The translations under genes were made by a program, and so were the position numbers. Below, piece after piece: positions 47,801-56,336 of a DNA stretch of 64,000 nucleotides; positions within the stretch are counted from its first letter, which is position 1, and each line of letters starts with the position of its first letter. The notes under the pieces are model-generated. The model saw only the letters and a list, made by a program, of their open reading frames with translations, was not told where the DNA came from and did no database searches. Source of the stretch: Arctopsyche grandis (lineage: Eukaryota > Arthropoda > Insecta > Trichoptera > Hydropsychidae); NCBI RefSeq assembly GCF_051622035.1, contig NC_135358.1, forward strand, positions 23,006,501 through 23,070,500, in the 5' to 3' direction.

Positions 47801-50800
47801 AAAATTCTTCCTGAAAATTGCAGTGTCGTCAGTTCTCTTCTTCGTGTGCGAACAACCCAACAACGTATGTTTATTAATCTTCAACAGTGGCGGCTCGTCT
47901 ATATGGGCTCCGGGCCTACAGCCCTCCCAGTATAGTACAAATGCATACTACTTTTTCCGTCCATATGGGCTGCAGGCTGCAGACCTCCCAGTATAGTACA
48001 CATGCATGCTATTTTTGTCTGCATTTGATCACCGGTATGGCCAACAAGCTACTACAGTCCGATTAATCTCTGCAGCCCCCCCTCTATGAATTCTCACGAG
48101 CCGCCACTGTTTTTCACACTACAACATGGTATTCAGGATTGAACCTCATAAGTTATATATTTTTGGAATTTTAGCTGGTGCTGATGATATTTCCGATGTG
48201 CATGTGAAAGTACAACAATCAAATCAATCACTAGGAATAGTCCGCATCGAATGGGAAGAACCTAGAAATCCAAACGGTTTTGTTGTTACTTATACCCTCA
48301 AATGTATGAGAGTCGATGTTGAAAGTGTTCGTATAAAATTCGTTTTATTTATATTTTTCATTATTATATATTACATAAATGTATGTATGTATAATAAAAT
48401 GTAATGGTATTTTTTTCCACAGACTTTTCATTCTACGGATTGTATTACAAAACAGCAATATTTAAATAATGAAAAATCTTATACAATTAAGCATTTGAAC
48501 TCTGGCAATTACAGTGTGAGAATTATGGCGACTTCGCTCGCTGGAAATGGAAATTATTCAACCGATAAATATTTCTATATAGAGGTGCATATATTTATAT
48601 TGGATTTGAACGAAGATTTCAAAATGTTTTGTTCTTTAAATGTTAAAATTTGGATTGATTTCAGGAAGCTGAAACGAAAAGTGTGACTGTAGCGATAGGA
48701 ATAACAGTTGCATTAATCATTGTGTTATCTTTGGGTGTAATCTTCTACTATGTTCGACGCTATTTTGCACCACCTATGAATTTACCTAAAACTTTAATTG
48801 CCGATGTTAATCCTGAGTATATTAGTAACATATACGTGCCGGATGAATGGGAAGTTTCTCGTTCGAGTATTGAAATCATCAAGGAGTTAGGTCAAGGTTC
48901 TTTTGGAATGGTTAGTTTATTTTTAGTAATTCTTTTAGCTTATAGTTTATAATATAACTTAATTAGGGTTTTCAGACATCCCAATTAATCGGAATTATTA
49001 CTGTATTTAAGTCTTGTGTCCCGAACAAACCTTTCGGGTCACCCAAAGTCCCAGTTAACAACTATTTAAATACTTAGCAACGTTTAACTTAAAATTGAAA
49101 AAAAATGTGTAAGCATGGTCTTATTGATAAAATGTCGATGTCAACACACTGCAGCGATTTTCAACGTTACACTTTTCGTCTTTCTCTTACACATTTTGAA
49201 AAACTGCCTGTAGAAAGGAGATAAAAAGTGTGTATCAGGCATTGATCGAATCATTGTGAATCGATAAATTTTTCTCGCTCAAAAAGCTCCATCTATCACG
49301 GCTTTTGTTCCTATTATAAACAATTATTCAATACAAATTCTAAATTAAGTGATTTTTTTCGTGGGGGTGTGTCCCAGTTTGACTTCTGAATCTTAAGAAA
49401 TCTGACAACCCTACCTAAGTATATGTATGCAATACATATATTATTATCAATCCAAAATCTCAATACATATTAAAATATTATTATGTCATTTAGCTAATAT
49501 TTATTTTAAAATTCAGGTATATGAAGGAATAGGACGTCAGTTGCCGAAAGTTGATAATCCGGAAATTCATTGCGCCATTAAAACCATAAATGAGCATGCA
49601 ACTGAAAGGTTAGAAATATAAATTATTTTTTATTCAACTTTTATTAATTTTTACTAACATTGGATTATTTTATTCGAATTTAATAGAGAAAGAATTGACT
49701 TTTTGAAAGAAGCAAGTGTTATGAAAGCTTTCGACACTTCTCATGTTGTCCGATTGTTGGGCGTAGTATCTTCTGGTCAGCCAACTCTAGTTGTTATGGA
49801 ACTGATGGCTTTTGGTGATTTAAAGACTTATTTACGTTCTCATCGACCCGAACAAGAAAAACCTACATTGAGTAGAATTTCTCAAGTAATTTATCAATTT
49901 ATTTTATTGATATTCTAATATTAGTTTGTTGAATTTAACTTAATTATTTATTTTTATTTTATCAAGATGGCAATGGAAATAGCTGATGGAATGGCATATT
50001 TGTCGGCAAAAAAGTTTGTTCATCGAGATTTAGCAGCTAGAAACTGTATGGTGGCTGGTGATTTAACAGTCAAAGTTGGCGATTTTGGAATGACAAGGGA
50101 CATTTACGAAACAGATTATTACAGAAAAGGATCTAAAGGATTACTACCCGTGCGTTGGATGAGTCCTGAGAGTCTTAAAGATGGAGTGAGTTTGTTATTT
50201 TTCCTTTTATTTGATACTAATACTTAATACTAATACAGTTGATACTAATACTTGATATTTAATTTCTATAGGTTTTTACCAGCAGTAGTGACGCTTGGAG
50301 TTATGGTGTTGTATTATGGGAAATGGCTACATTAGCATCACAACCATATCAAGTATTTTTCATTTTGGTTTTCATTAAGTAATTTGATTGTAAAAATTTA
50401 CATTTAAGTTTAAATTTTTCATTATAATTTTAGGGTCTTAGTAACGATCAAGTTTTAAGGTATGTAATAGATGGTGGGGTGATGGAACGACCTGAAAATT
50501 GTCCCGACAAACTGTATCAATTGATGCAATTAACTTGGCAACATCGACCCAATCTTCGACCATCATTTTTGGAACTAGTGGCGCGTTTGGCAACCGACGC
50601 GACTCCTGATTTCAGAGTTAATTCATTTTTCTTCAGTGTTCAAGGACAAGAACTGTTTCAACAGATGCATCAAAATATGGGTAAGATTTATTATCTTGTA
50701 ATTCATATTTATTTTATTTTTACATATATACCAGGAAGGCCTTACAGGTAAATCCCAATGCGCCTTCCTGGCCAATTACAAATACAAATATAGTTTTACA

Positions 50801-51847
50801 TGTGTTCAAGAGGCAAAATTTGCTTGTGAAAAGTAAAGAGCTATGAGCAGGGGTATGCTGGAGCCGATTCGTAGTTAGCATACGATCAAAAAATATTCAG
50901 TGACTGTTAACAAATTAGCAACACACCCTGGCTTTATTGCTCAAATTTTAAATACATATACACATGTTTGTGTAAAGATGAATAACTTTTTTTATGTAAT
51001 TGTGTAATTAAATCGAATAGTTTGTACATTTCATTTAAATGGTAAATACTAATACGGTGTGTATGTGATATGAAAAAATATTTTAGGACTTTAGAGTCTC
51101 ATTTGACGTACGTATTTGATGTAAATATATTAGGAAACTAATATAAACACACTTGTACAGTGTACAATGATTTATTTAACACACAGCTAATGGCAGGTCC
51201 TAGCGTCTGCAATTTTTCAATTTTTTTTGTTTTGAATGCAGCAGATGAGTAAATTGACATGTAAGTACTTGTGACTGAGCACGACTAAAAAGTTTAACAT
51301 CTCAAAGGTCAAAAAGTAGATTGTAGACATAAAATTATTTATAATAGAGCAATCGTATATGTATGTATGTATATATATGTAAGCAAAGCACATATATTTA
51401 AAATTGATATTTTCAGGAGTGGTAGAAGAGACGGGGCCTTCGATGACTCCTACACACATAGCGTCTTGGGATCGTCACGCTCTAGCGTCAGCCGAAAGCG
51501 ATAGTTCACCAGTTGCGAGCACCCCTCGCGCCCCCATATCGCCGTTGGCTTCGTACAGAGAACGCATGAGATTAGTGCCTTTTAGTGACAAGACGCGTGG
51601 AGAGCCACACGAGCTGGAAGCGTTGGTGGGGATGTTGTCACATAGTGCACCACCGCCTCCGATGGCAATCAAGACATCGTCGCCGTCTTCGCCGCCACTT
51701 CCCGTCGCTTCCAATGGCTATCTTGCGTGTCGTAACAACAATGGCAATCGCTTGACAGAAAGGACCACCAATCCCATATCACTCAGTGCGTCTACAAAAA
51801 CTACACCATTTGCAGTATTTAACCGTGATTTAAAACAAAGCAATTAA
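29598..51847 (+). CDS. InR: Insulin receptor (InR), 23 exons, 5' exon(s) not found
   Basis: Receptor tyrosine kinase for insulin-like peptides at the plasma membrane. Joining 23 exons gives one frame of about 1430 residues with matching phases at every junction. Order: L1 (residues 1-141), cysteine-rich region (142-300), L2 (about 300-465), fibronectin III domains (470-925) with a furin-type RKRR site at 47456-47467 splitting alpha and beta chains, a transmembrane helix (48686-48757) and an NPEY motif at 48809-48820. The kinase has [21 protein letters not shown] and a YETDYY activation loop, and is followed by a 144-residue tail. All catalytic residues are present, so the gene looks functional. 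The tail lacks YxxM or further NPxY motifs, unlike the long Drosophila tail, so signalling likely relies on an IRS/Chico-type adaptor through NPEY. The signal peptide must be encoded upstream. Introns 1 and 2 (5.5 and 8.6 kb) are full of transposons. Confidence 0.95.
29960..30413. mobile_element. hAT-type MITE, copy 2, in InR intron 1
   Basis: Ends CAGGGCCGCCGAGAGG and CCTCTCGGCAGCCCTG. AATATATC occurs exactly at 29952-29959 and 30414-30421, a perfect 8-bp target duplication. It is longer than the 3.2 kb copy because of extra AT-rich interior. Confidence 0.92.
30640..30745 (+). repeat. GGTAAATTGTCC-type short tandem motifs
   Basis: Variants of ACGGTAAATTGTCCACGCGG recur five times or so. The pattern resembles the spaced CGACAAAATGT motifs in the arms of the 12.2-13.0 kb fold-back element and may be a related terminus. 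Confidence 0.5.
30759..30823. repeat. Perfect 22-bp palindrome plus near-copy
   Basis: 30759-30780 is a perfect palindrome centred on CACTATAGTG (arms GAAAGCC/GGCTTTC). At 30802-30823 the same sequence occurs with a C to G change that breaks the symmetry. Confidence 0.8.
31177..31880 (+). pseudogene. piggyBac-type transposase remnant in InR intron 1
   Basis: The frame at 31177-31608 has an acidic N-terminal region ([26 protein letters not shown]). Downstream in another frame near 31667-31735 is [17 protein letters not shown], like the VDE-S-FKGR motif of piggyBac transposases, followed by [15 protein letters not shown] with stops. A 50-bp inverted repeat brackets it (31241-31292 and 31829-31880, TAACGAATAGAAAATATGAT on one side). 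It is inactive; the assignment is moderate. Confidence 0.6.
32068..32166 (+). mobile_element. MITE family C, deleted copy
   Basis: It keeps GTGTATTGTTCAAAGG, AAAGGTTTGCCGAAC and GATAGCACTGTGACTATCC, but the roughly 30 bp found between these last two blocks in other units is missing. Confidence 0.72.
32256..32334. repeat. Perfect 39-bp inverted repeat, 1-nt spacer
   Basis: Arms 32256-32294 and 32296-32334 are exact complements around a single A at 32295. The arm begins ATTCGAAAAATGCTATCCC. It would form a 39-bp hairpin. No known termini or target duplication are visible. Confidence 0.93.
32590..32898 (+). mobile_element. Helitron-type (HINE-like) element with AT microsatellites
   Basis: Two AT tracts (32639-32710 and 32761-32826) are separated by a segment that is an inverted copy of the sequence before the first tract (CAATTCAAGTTATTTAATAG and complement). 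After the second tract come GATGATAATTCATC (hairpin), GGGCCTATTA and CTAG at 32895-32898, then T. Microsatellites with a 3' hairpin and CTAG fit Helentron-associated non-autonomous elements. The 5' boundary is uncertain. Confidence 0.6.
32909..34180 (-). mobile_element. mariner element, nearly intact
   Basis: 1272 bp with about 30-bp perfect terminal inverted repeats (AGGTAAATCGAAAAGAAATG) at 32909 and, inverted, ending at 34180. The flanks are TA-rich. It lies 10 bp from the Helitron-type CTAG end and encodes a full-length minus-strand transposase with one frameshift. Confidence 0.92.
32982..34017 (-). pseudogene. mariner transposase (DD34D), one frameshift
   Basis: From an ATG at 34017 it reads [19 protein letters not shown], helix-turn-helix regions with [12 protein letters not shown] and [13 protein letters not shown], and the WVPHEL linker. 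The catalytic Asp residues lie in [21 protein letters not shown] and [13 protein letters not shown], with 34 residues between the second and third, as in mariners. A one-base slip in an A-run near 33330 shifts the frame before [13 protein letters not shown]. No other lesion was seen, so inactivation is recent. Confidence 0.93.
34181..34672. other. InR intron 1, no element recognised
   Basis: AT-rich with a GC-richer patch at 34335-34440 (GGGTCGGCGTGCGCTC, CGGGCACGAGGGCGG) of unknown origin. Confidence 0.4.
34673..34853. mobile_element. MITE with 22-bp perfect terminal inverted repeats
   Basis: 181 bp with ends TAAGGGCCGGGCCGCACC at 34673 and its complement ending at 34853; the match extends through CGTGC. 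The superfamily is not assigned because no clear target duplication was found. A PIF/Harbinger-type 3-bp TWA site is possible. Confidence 0.78.
35344..35478 (+). CDS. InR: InR exon 2: end of L1
   Basis: 45 codons ([20 protein letters not shown]) between a TTTTACAG acceptor and a donor at AAG/GTTTTT. It joins exon 1 in phase 0. Confidence 0.93.
35851..36081 (-). mobile_element. Solo LTR, 231 bp, in InR intron 2
   Basis: TGTAACG at 35851 and CGTTACA at 36081 are complementary short ends, and GATG is duplicated on both sides (35847-35850 and 36082-36085). The minus strand carries TATAAAAG (about 35978), which suggests that transcription runs on that strand. The 4-bp duplication fits Gypsy-type elements; no internal region remains. 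Confidence 0.78.
36458..38010 (-). mobile_element. Tc1-like element 4 in InR intron 2
   Basis: About 1553 bp with inverted termini (left CTGGCGGTCACATAAATTGC, right complement CTGGCGGTCAAATAAATTGC). TA follows the right end; the left flank is CA, a likely mutated TA. It contains a degraded minus-strand transposase. Confidence 0.88.
36836..37840 (-). pseudogene. Tc1-family transposase, degraded
   Basis: Pieces on the minus strand include [20 protein letters not shown] (helix-turn-helix), an SDE-type motif near 37370, a WGCF-like region near 37250 and an APC-QRSK motif near 37095. A C-terminal end with frame changes runs to 36836. An AT-rich block of about 65 bp again splits the protein just after the APC motif, as in Tc1-like element 1. 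Confidence 0.75.
38224..38268. repeat. Hairpin on TACATATGTA core
   Basis: ATTGTAAGCAATACATAT is followed about 9 bp later by its inverted complement, giving an 18-bp stem. Confidence 0.75.
38936..39010 (+). mobile_element. SINE 3' end fragment
   Basis: GGCCAGGAAGGCGCATTGGG and GGCCTTCCTGGTATATATG with an AAAATAAAATAAAATAAAT tail, the same 3' end as the SINE at 28440-28790. Confidence 0.75.
39011..40133. other. InR intron 2, no gene recognised
   Basis: AT-rich with TACATATGTA repeats. A minus-strand 81-codon frame at 39830-39585 ([18 protein letters not shown]) has no recognisable family and lies inside the intron. Confidence 0.4.
40134..40575 (-). mobile_element. Solo LTR, family L2, in InR intron 2
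   Basis: TGTTGCG at 40134 and CGTAACA at 40575. The flanks GTAG and GTAT match in three of four bases. On the minus strand TTTATAAGGCGG (about 40271) acts as a TATA box candidate, with AATAAATGCTG (about 40190) downstream as a polyadenylation signal, so the order is right for an LTR. A related sequence is at 61276-61690. Confidence 0.75.
40930..41050 (-). mobile_element. MITE family C unit
   Basis: Contains ATTGTTCAATTGTTGTAAAT, AAAAAAGGTTCGGCAAACC and GAACAATGAACGGCACC. CTTTACTCATAAGT lies directly on both sides (about 40908 and 41041), and a related CTCATAAGTAGAGGTAGGA is at 40733. Confidence 0.72.
41205..42056 (-). mobile_element. LINE 3' end (same family as left-edge LINE)
   Basis: The minus-strand frame 42056-41526 encodes [40 protein letters not shown] and [15 protein letters not shown]. 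It is followed by about 300 bp of 3' UTR and an AATAAATAAATAAATA tail at about 41210-41226. It is 5'-truncated, without the catalytic RT motifs. Confidence 0.82.
42082..42238. repeat. Two perfect hairpins
   Basis: 42082-42111 has a 13-bp perfect stem (CTCTGTCTGAATA) with an ATGA loop. 42213-42238 is a perfect 26-bp palindrome centred on AATTTAAATT. The purpose is unknown. Confidence 0.8.
42790..43080. repeat. Probable degraded transposon fragment
   Basis: CCGTAGCCAGGATTTTTTTT, a 12-G run and a CCGAGGGGCGCCATA segment mark this block as unlike the host intron. The end structure was not resolved. Confidence 0.4.
44111..44261 (+). CDS. InR: InR exon 3: start of cysteine-rich region
   Basis: [20 protein letters not shown] through [10 protein letters not shown]; phase 0 in, phase 1 out (GTACGT donor). 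Confidence 0.93.
44328..44503 (+). CDS. InR: InR exon 4: furin-like cysteine-rich region
   Basis: [20 protein letters not shown] and further Cys pairs; ends AAG/GTATGA in phase 0. Confidence 0.94.
44598..44735 (+). CDS. InR: InR exon 5: cysteine-rich region
   Basis: [20 protein letters not shown] to [18 protein letters not shown] acceptor and GTTAGT donor, phase 0. Confidence 0.92.
44820..44973 (+). CDS. InR: InR exon 6: cysteine-rich/L2 boundary
   Basis: [20 protein letters not shown] then [15 protein letters not shown], the start of L2; phase 1 out. Confidence 0.93.
45055..45211 (+). CDS. InR: InR exon 7: L2 domain
   Basis: [20 protein letters not shown] and [26 protein letters not shown] donor, phase 2 out. 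Confidence 0.93.
45299..45510 (+). CDS. InR: InR exon 8: end of L2
   Basis: [20 protein letters not shown] and [17 protein letters not shown]; completes an Asp codon from exon 7 and ends in a split Cys codon before GTGAGT. Confidence 0.94.
45690..46020. repeat. Possible transposon fragment in InR intron 8
   Basis: A less AT-rich block (GGGACCGAAACTTGACTATG, TTTATTATAACGGTTGGG) unlike the neighbouring intron sequence. On the minus strand it could be an LTR piece (AATAAAC). No termini were found. Confidence 0.3.
46086..46266 (+). CDS. InR: InR exon 9: fibronectin III-1
   Basis: [38 protein letters not shown] and GRDACGGDG. It starts by completing Cys and ends in phase 2 before GTTAGT. Confidence 0.93.
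46342..46511 (+). CDS. InR: InR exon 10: fibronectin III-1, second part
   Basis: [20 protein letters not shown] and [20 protein letters not shown] donor, phase 1 out. Confidence 0.93.
46592..46762 (+). CDS. InR: InR exon 11: fibronectin III-2, first part
   Basis: [20 protein letters not shown] and [16 protein letters not shown]; phase 1 in and out. Confidence 0.92.
46908..47080 (+). CDS. InR: InR exon 12: insert domain
   Basis: Charged region [20 protein letters not shown] with CSCEEKR, corresponding to the insert domain with its conserved cysteines; ends CAG/GTATAC in phase 0. Confidence 0.9.
47420..47582 (+). CDS. InR: InR exon 13: alpha/beta cleavage site
   Basis: [24 protein letters not shown] at 47456-47467 is the furin-type site that separates the alpha and beta subunits; an acidic stretch follows. 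Confidence 0.93.
47670..47864 (+). CDS. InR: InR exon 14: fibronectin III-2, end
   Basis: [20 protein letters not shown] and [22 protein letters not shown] donor, phase 1 out. Confidence 0.92.
47884..48109. mobile_element. hAT-like MITE in InR intron 14
   Basis: The ends CAGTGGCGGCTCGT and ACGAGCCGCCACTG are perfect inverted complements. Inside, a segment of about 60 bp (TATGGGCT...CCTCCCAGTATAGTACA type) is tandemly duplicated. The flanking octamers match only partly, so the class is tentative. Confidence 0.78.
48175..48326 (+). CDS. InR: InR exon 15: fibronectin III-3, first part
   Basis: [20 protein letters not shown] and [16 protein letters not shown]. The donor is less certain: GTTCGT at 48327 keeps phase 0 with exon 16, while GTTGAA at 48318 is an alternative. 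Confidence 0.82.
48423..48584 (+). CDS. InR: InR exon 16: fibronectin III-3, end
   Basis: [20 protein letters not shown] and [20 protein letters not shown], strongly family-like; phase 0 in and out. Confidence 0.93.
48665..48910 (+). CDS. InR: InR exon 17: transmembrane, juxtamembrane, glycine loop
   Basis: A hydrophobic span from about 48686 to 48757 is followed by RR (stop-transfer), NPEY (48809-48820), YVPDEWEV and the ATP-binding GQGSFGM at the exon end. Confidence 0.95.
48911..49516. other. InR intron 17, no internal feature recognised
   Basis: 606-bp intron between GTTAGT and TTCAG. It is less AT-rich than its neighbours at 49130-49300 but has no identifiable repeat or gene. Confidence 0.5.
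49517..49608 (+). CDS. InR: InR exon 18: kinase N-lobe with catalytic lysine
   Basis: [20 protein letters not shown] then IKTINE; the Lys of CAIK binds ATP phosphates. Phase 2 out at GTTAGA. Confidence 0.93.
49687..49885 (+). CDS. InR: InR exon 19: kinase alpha-C to hinge
   Basis: [20 protein letters not shown] (alpha-C Glu) and [19 protein letters not shown] (hinge); phase 0 out. Confidence 0.94.
49967..50185 (+). CDS. InR: InR exon 20: catalytic and activation loops
   Basis: [39 protein letters not shown] and [12 protein letters not shown]. The catalytic Asp, the DFG and the three activation-loop tyrosines are intact. Ser replaces the first residue of the usual APE. Confidence 0.96.
50272..50352 (+). 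CDS. InR: InR exon 21: kinase C-lobe
   Basis: [27 protein letters not shown]; 27 codons, phase 0. Confidence 0.94.
50434..50680 (+). CDS. InR: InR exon 22: end of kinase domain
   Basis: [20 protein letters not shown] and the conserved Arg in [19 protein letters not shown] donor, phase 1 out. Confidence 0.94.
50725..50790 (-). mobile_element. SINE 3' end fragment in InR intron 22
   Basis: The minus strand matches the conserved SINE 3' end (GGCCAGGAAGGCGCATTGGG, GGCCTTCCTGGTATATATG). The same end lies on the plus strand at 38936. Confidence 0.75.
51417..51847 (+). CDS. InR: InR exon 23: C-terminal tail and stop
   Basis: 143 codons plus TAA. The tail is rich in Ser, Pro and Ala ([20 protein letters not shown]). 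It has SYRERM and NGYLAC tyrosines but no YxxM. Confidence 0.9.
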
Positions 51848-52078
51848 TTATGTTTGTTTCAAATTTCCTTTTAATTTTTCATTTTAAATTATCTAGGTTT
51901 AATTCTAGTTTTCTGAATTTCCATTTTATAATATGTATGTATAACGTATATAATATTATTCTGTATGTTTTCGTTTTATTTTAATCATTTGTAATTTGCA
52001 TAGTAAACATATACATATTTACCCACATAGCCACTCATTTTATATACATATATGTATACACACACATATACATTATAT

Positions 52079-52086
<8 letters not shown>

Positions 52087-52160
<74 letters not shown>
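52087..52160. repeat. (AT)n-(GT)n microsatellite
   Basis: About 58 bp of AT repeat followed by eight GT units. Confidence 0.93.
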
Positions 52161-52431
52161 ATATATATATATGTATATACATATCTGCATATATGTATGT
52201 ATTTATGTATATAATACTCGACAAATATCACTTTAAACTATAAAATTTATTGCAAGGATTTTTAGCTTAGTAAATCGATGTACAAAATACTTCAGACTAC
52301 ATATTGTAAATTTAATTATTTGATTTTTAGTTTAGTGTGCACAAAGACTGGACGCGTCTGATTGATTGATGTATATTTGGTGAATGTGACGAATGTGCGC
52401 TGCGTGGTGAATGCGTTATATAATTTTAATT

Positions 52432-52564
<133 letters not shown>

Positions 52565-55500
52565 GTTTATAAATGAAATATCCTTAACATATTACCTCAT
52601 TCAAAATGTTGATTGTTATTATGTAAATGTAATTATAATATAATTAATTATGAAACGATATTTTTACAAAAAAGTCAGATTGACGCAGAGTTAACGTTTG
52701 TGTGTGACATATTTGATGTGAAAAACCAGTGCAAATGGAAGCATTAGCAAAACATAAAATTTATAAGTTTTTTTTTGTAATTCATAAACGATGTGTATTT
52801 CTTATTTAACGAGGGCAATAAAAGAGAACATTTAAAATAACTTATGGAAAAAAATCTAAATTGTTTGAAATTCACATTTGTATTACAGAAGTTGAAAATA
52901 TGGGCGTCTGCATGAGTTTTACAATATGGACTGATTATTATTTATTTAATATTAATATTACATATATTTATATCTTATAATTTATTAATGTATTAATTAA
53001 TTATTTGAACATAACTTATTTACAGCATGCAGCTAATAATAAATTCAAATTTTAATTATTTTATGCACAAGGCCTACAATGTATCTATACATCGCAAATA
53101 CAAATAAACGTATACATTGTTATCATGATTTTTAAATGTGGTGATGCAGTTAGATAATCGCCTTAAATATTATTTTTCTATTATACACATACATATGTAA
53201 CTCTACGTTTAAAAGGCACATTCTATTTAAATTTTATGTTTCAAATTATTTAAATTTATTCTCTTTATGAATTCTGCTTTTTAATATAGAGTTTAACTTT
53301 AATGTGATCAAACTAGCAACATTTTTTTTCTACAACAAAATGTAATATTCACAATAGCAATATGTATTTAATAATATGTACATGAATTGAATCATTTTAA
53401 AGGTCACAAATAAATAAATACAAACTCCGTTACCTGAAGAATTTATAGGTAAACAATTAACTCTGATTTAGATATTATAAATTAGTTGAAAACAAAAAAT
53501 GAGTCATTGTGGCATACGTTCACTTATAGAATCTTATTTTCTATTACAGATTAAACATACATAGCTATTAAAAGATGTACACTATACTATCTCATATGCA
53601 TCAATAAAAATCAATCACGTTTTGTAATTTTGTGTTTGAAATATAGTATTTATTAATTTGAATTTTGTAATAATTTAAATAAACAGTATAAATAAAGGCA
53701 ACGTTTTAGTTAATATAACATTTTATACAAAGTACCTTAATAGAAACCAAAATTTGTTCTACAAATTTTACATTATTTATTTATATGCCATCCCATTTTT
53801 TTAATCATATAAATTGAAAAATTATTATTTTATATTTACCATGTACATTTATAAAGTTTCAATGAAGGCTATGCACTTAACGGAAATTTAATGATGATTT
53901 TAAATATTGTATGTATACATAAAACAAAACAAAAAAACATATATTTTACTTATTTGGCATTTTAAGGAACTACATAATATGAAGAGAAATTTGTGGCAAA
54001 AACTATTATACAGATGTATGTTAAATTATTATTATATAAATATACATGTATTCTGTGTTTAATTATAATAATGTGCCTTTGCTCCGTTAATGATAATTAC
54101 AATTTTATTGTCATTGTGTTTGAAATTTTGTTGCGATAATAATTCAATTATAGATAAGTAGATGCAGATTTTTATTTTTTAAACAAAAAATAAAAATGCG
54201 CAAGGTTTTCGTTTGCTTATTAGCGAAGTATGCCGTTAAATAGAAAATTTTGTTAATCAATTGAAAACACTTTAACACTCAGATTTTGGACTTGATGATG
54301 TACGTATTTAGAGTGATAAGTTTTTTAGCAAATAAAACTCTTTATTGGGGTGCAGTTTTGTTTGTAAATTTAAATTAAATTGTAAATATTTATTAAACTA
54401 ATTAAATATAAGATTTTTAAATTAAGATTATTGCCTTATTTAATTTAAAAGTAAATGTCGGTTGAAACGGTTCGTTTGGCCGTGTCGCTAAATTCCCAAT
54501 TTTTAGTGCAAATTATTTAGAACAATATGTATATATTGCTAGCTAAATAATTTTTGGCGGTTATAATAGCCGTTATTATTATAATTTTTGTTGTTTTATG
54601 TTTTTAATTTAATTTAGGCAAAGTGCCATTGCCGCCGCACCGATATGTATCTACAACCATTAGTCAATTATCCATTATGTGACTAAGTGACGGTCGCTGA
54701 CGATTATATGTGTATGTACATACATATATAAAATAACAACGTGCAGCTAGCAAGGGTTGCGGCGCGAATTGAACAAAGTGGCCGCCAGTGTTATGGCAGG
54801 AGCGGCGCACACTCCGCTTTGTGGTCTGTCACGGCTACCAGTGGTCGCTTAAAAAATACAGAGTTACAGTCTGATTTTATAGTTCCTCCCACTTAAAGAT
54901 TTTCGTCAACGGGACGCGCAGGACGCACCACACCACAAGGAGCTCGTCCTGGCGTTTCGCCGACTGCACGTTTCTCTTTTTATGAAACATCTTGGTTTTA
55001 AAACAATGTTGTACGGCAGTTATTGTGTATGATTAGATTAAATCGTAAATGTAATATTAATTAATTTATAATTTAAAATATATTATATAACAAGCATGAA
55101 TTTCAATTATCATGATGTATTGTATCCTAAAAATAAGTACCTACAACCTAACTATATTTTGTACCACAACAAATACATTTCTCAATAAACATCAAATTTA
55201 TTTACGTCATTTTCATTTCCGGATCCTCATTCCTAAACTTCATTACCAGTTGTATAATATTCCTGTGGATTCGTGCTGACTATAGCCCTGGTAAATAAAA
55301 TAATTTGCGTTTGAAGAGCCAATAACATAAAATTGGCCGAGAATAATTTATTATAAAAATAAAACAAGTGTCAATTACTTGTTATTAAGTACATAGATAC
55401 TTACAGTGTGCACTCCTCACAATACTCTTAACTTGTAGAAAACAAAATGTCATATTTAGTTCTTGGCTTCAATAAGATTCCAAAGTCAAATACCAAATTG

Positions 55501-55831
55501 TCGATGTCAGATGTTGAGATTATATTCAAATATTCATTTTTGATTTGATGGGCAATTTTGAGTTTCATCTATCCTTCTCATTGCATGACAGATGGACACA
55601 GGACAATTTCATATAAGACTAATGACATGTTTAAAAATACCGAAAACTCTTAACACAATGGTGGCCGCTGACTCATATTTGCATCATGTTGGTGCCAACG
55701 CTTACTGGCCGCTGATGCATATATGATTCACGACTGCGCGAACTGCTTCAGTTCGCTGATATATTTTTGTATTACGTTTTCGTCAATCGTTTCTGGTCGA
55801 TGATAAAATTATGTTTAATTTTTTATTGTAA

Positions 55832-56336
55832 TCTATATATCTACTACATAAAACACTAATGTTTGTGTCGTCATGGTTGGTCGTCTTTGTTTGTGTGGTC
55901 GTCTTTATTTGTGTGGTCGTAGTTACGTCCATCAACCATCGATCGTTCGTTGTGTCCATCGTTGGGTGGAAATAACTCGTCTTGGTTCGTTCGTTCGTAG
56001 ATCCGTGACGTCATCGAACAAATGATTCGATTTTTTTTTTCGATTCATAGGCGCCGATTCGATTTTGGCGCTGATTCGATTAGGCGTTGATTCGCCTTAG
56101 CTCAGGGGGGCGCAGCCCTAGACGGCAAATGCTCAGGGGGGTGCAGGTGGCGTAGCTCTAGACGGAAAATGCCAGGGGGCGCAGGTGGCGTAGCCCTAGA
56201 CGGCAAAGGTTCAGGAGGGCATTTTATCAATTTTTATTAATTTTTTATTTTTTTTGATTTTATTTAAAAAAAAAATTCTGATTGTTTTAATATATTTTTT
56301 TTATACACCCCGGGCAAAGCTGGGTAATAAAGCTAG
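55832..56336 (+). mobile_element. Non-autonomous Helitron with classic termini
   Basis: The 5' end is TCTATATATCTACTACATAA following A. The 3' end is CCCGGGCAAAGCTGGG (hairpin), TAATAAAG, then CTAG at 56333-56336 followed by T. This matches the well-known Helitron terminus. The interior has repeated TGTGTGGTCGTC motifs and three copies of a GCCCTAGACGGCAAA-type unit. No Rep-helicase is encoded. Confidence 0.85.

Noticed and set aside
47884..48109. Possible alternative InR exon in intron 14
   Set aside because: Its perfect CAGTGGCGGCTCGT inverted ends show it is a MITE.
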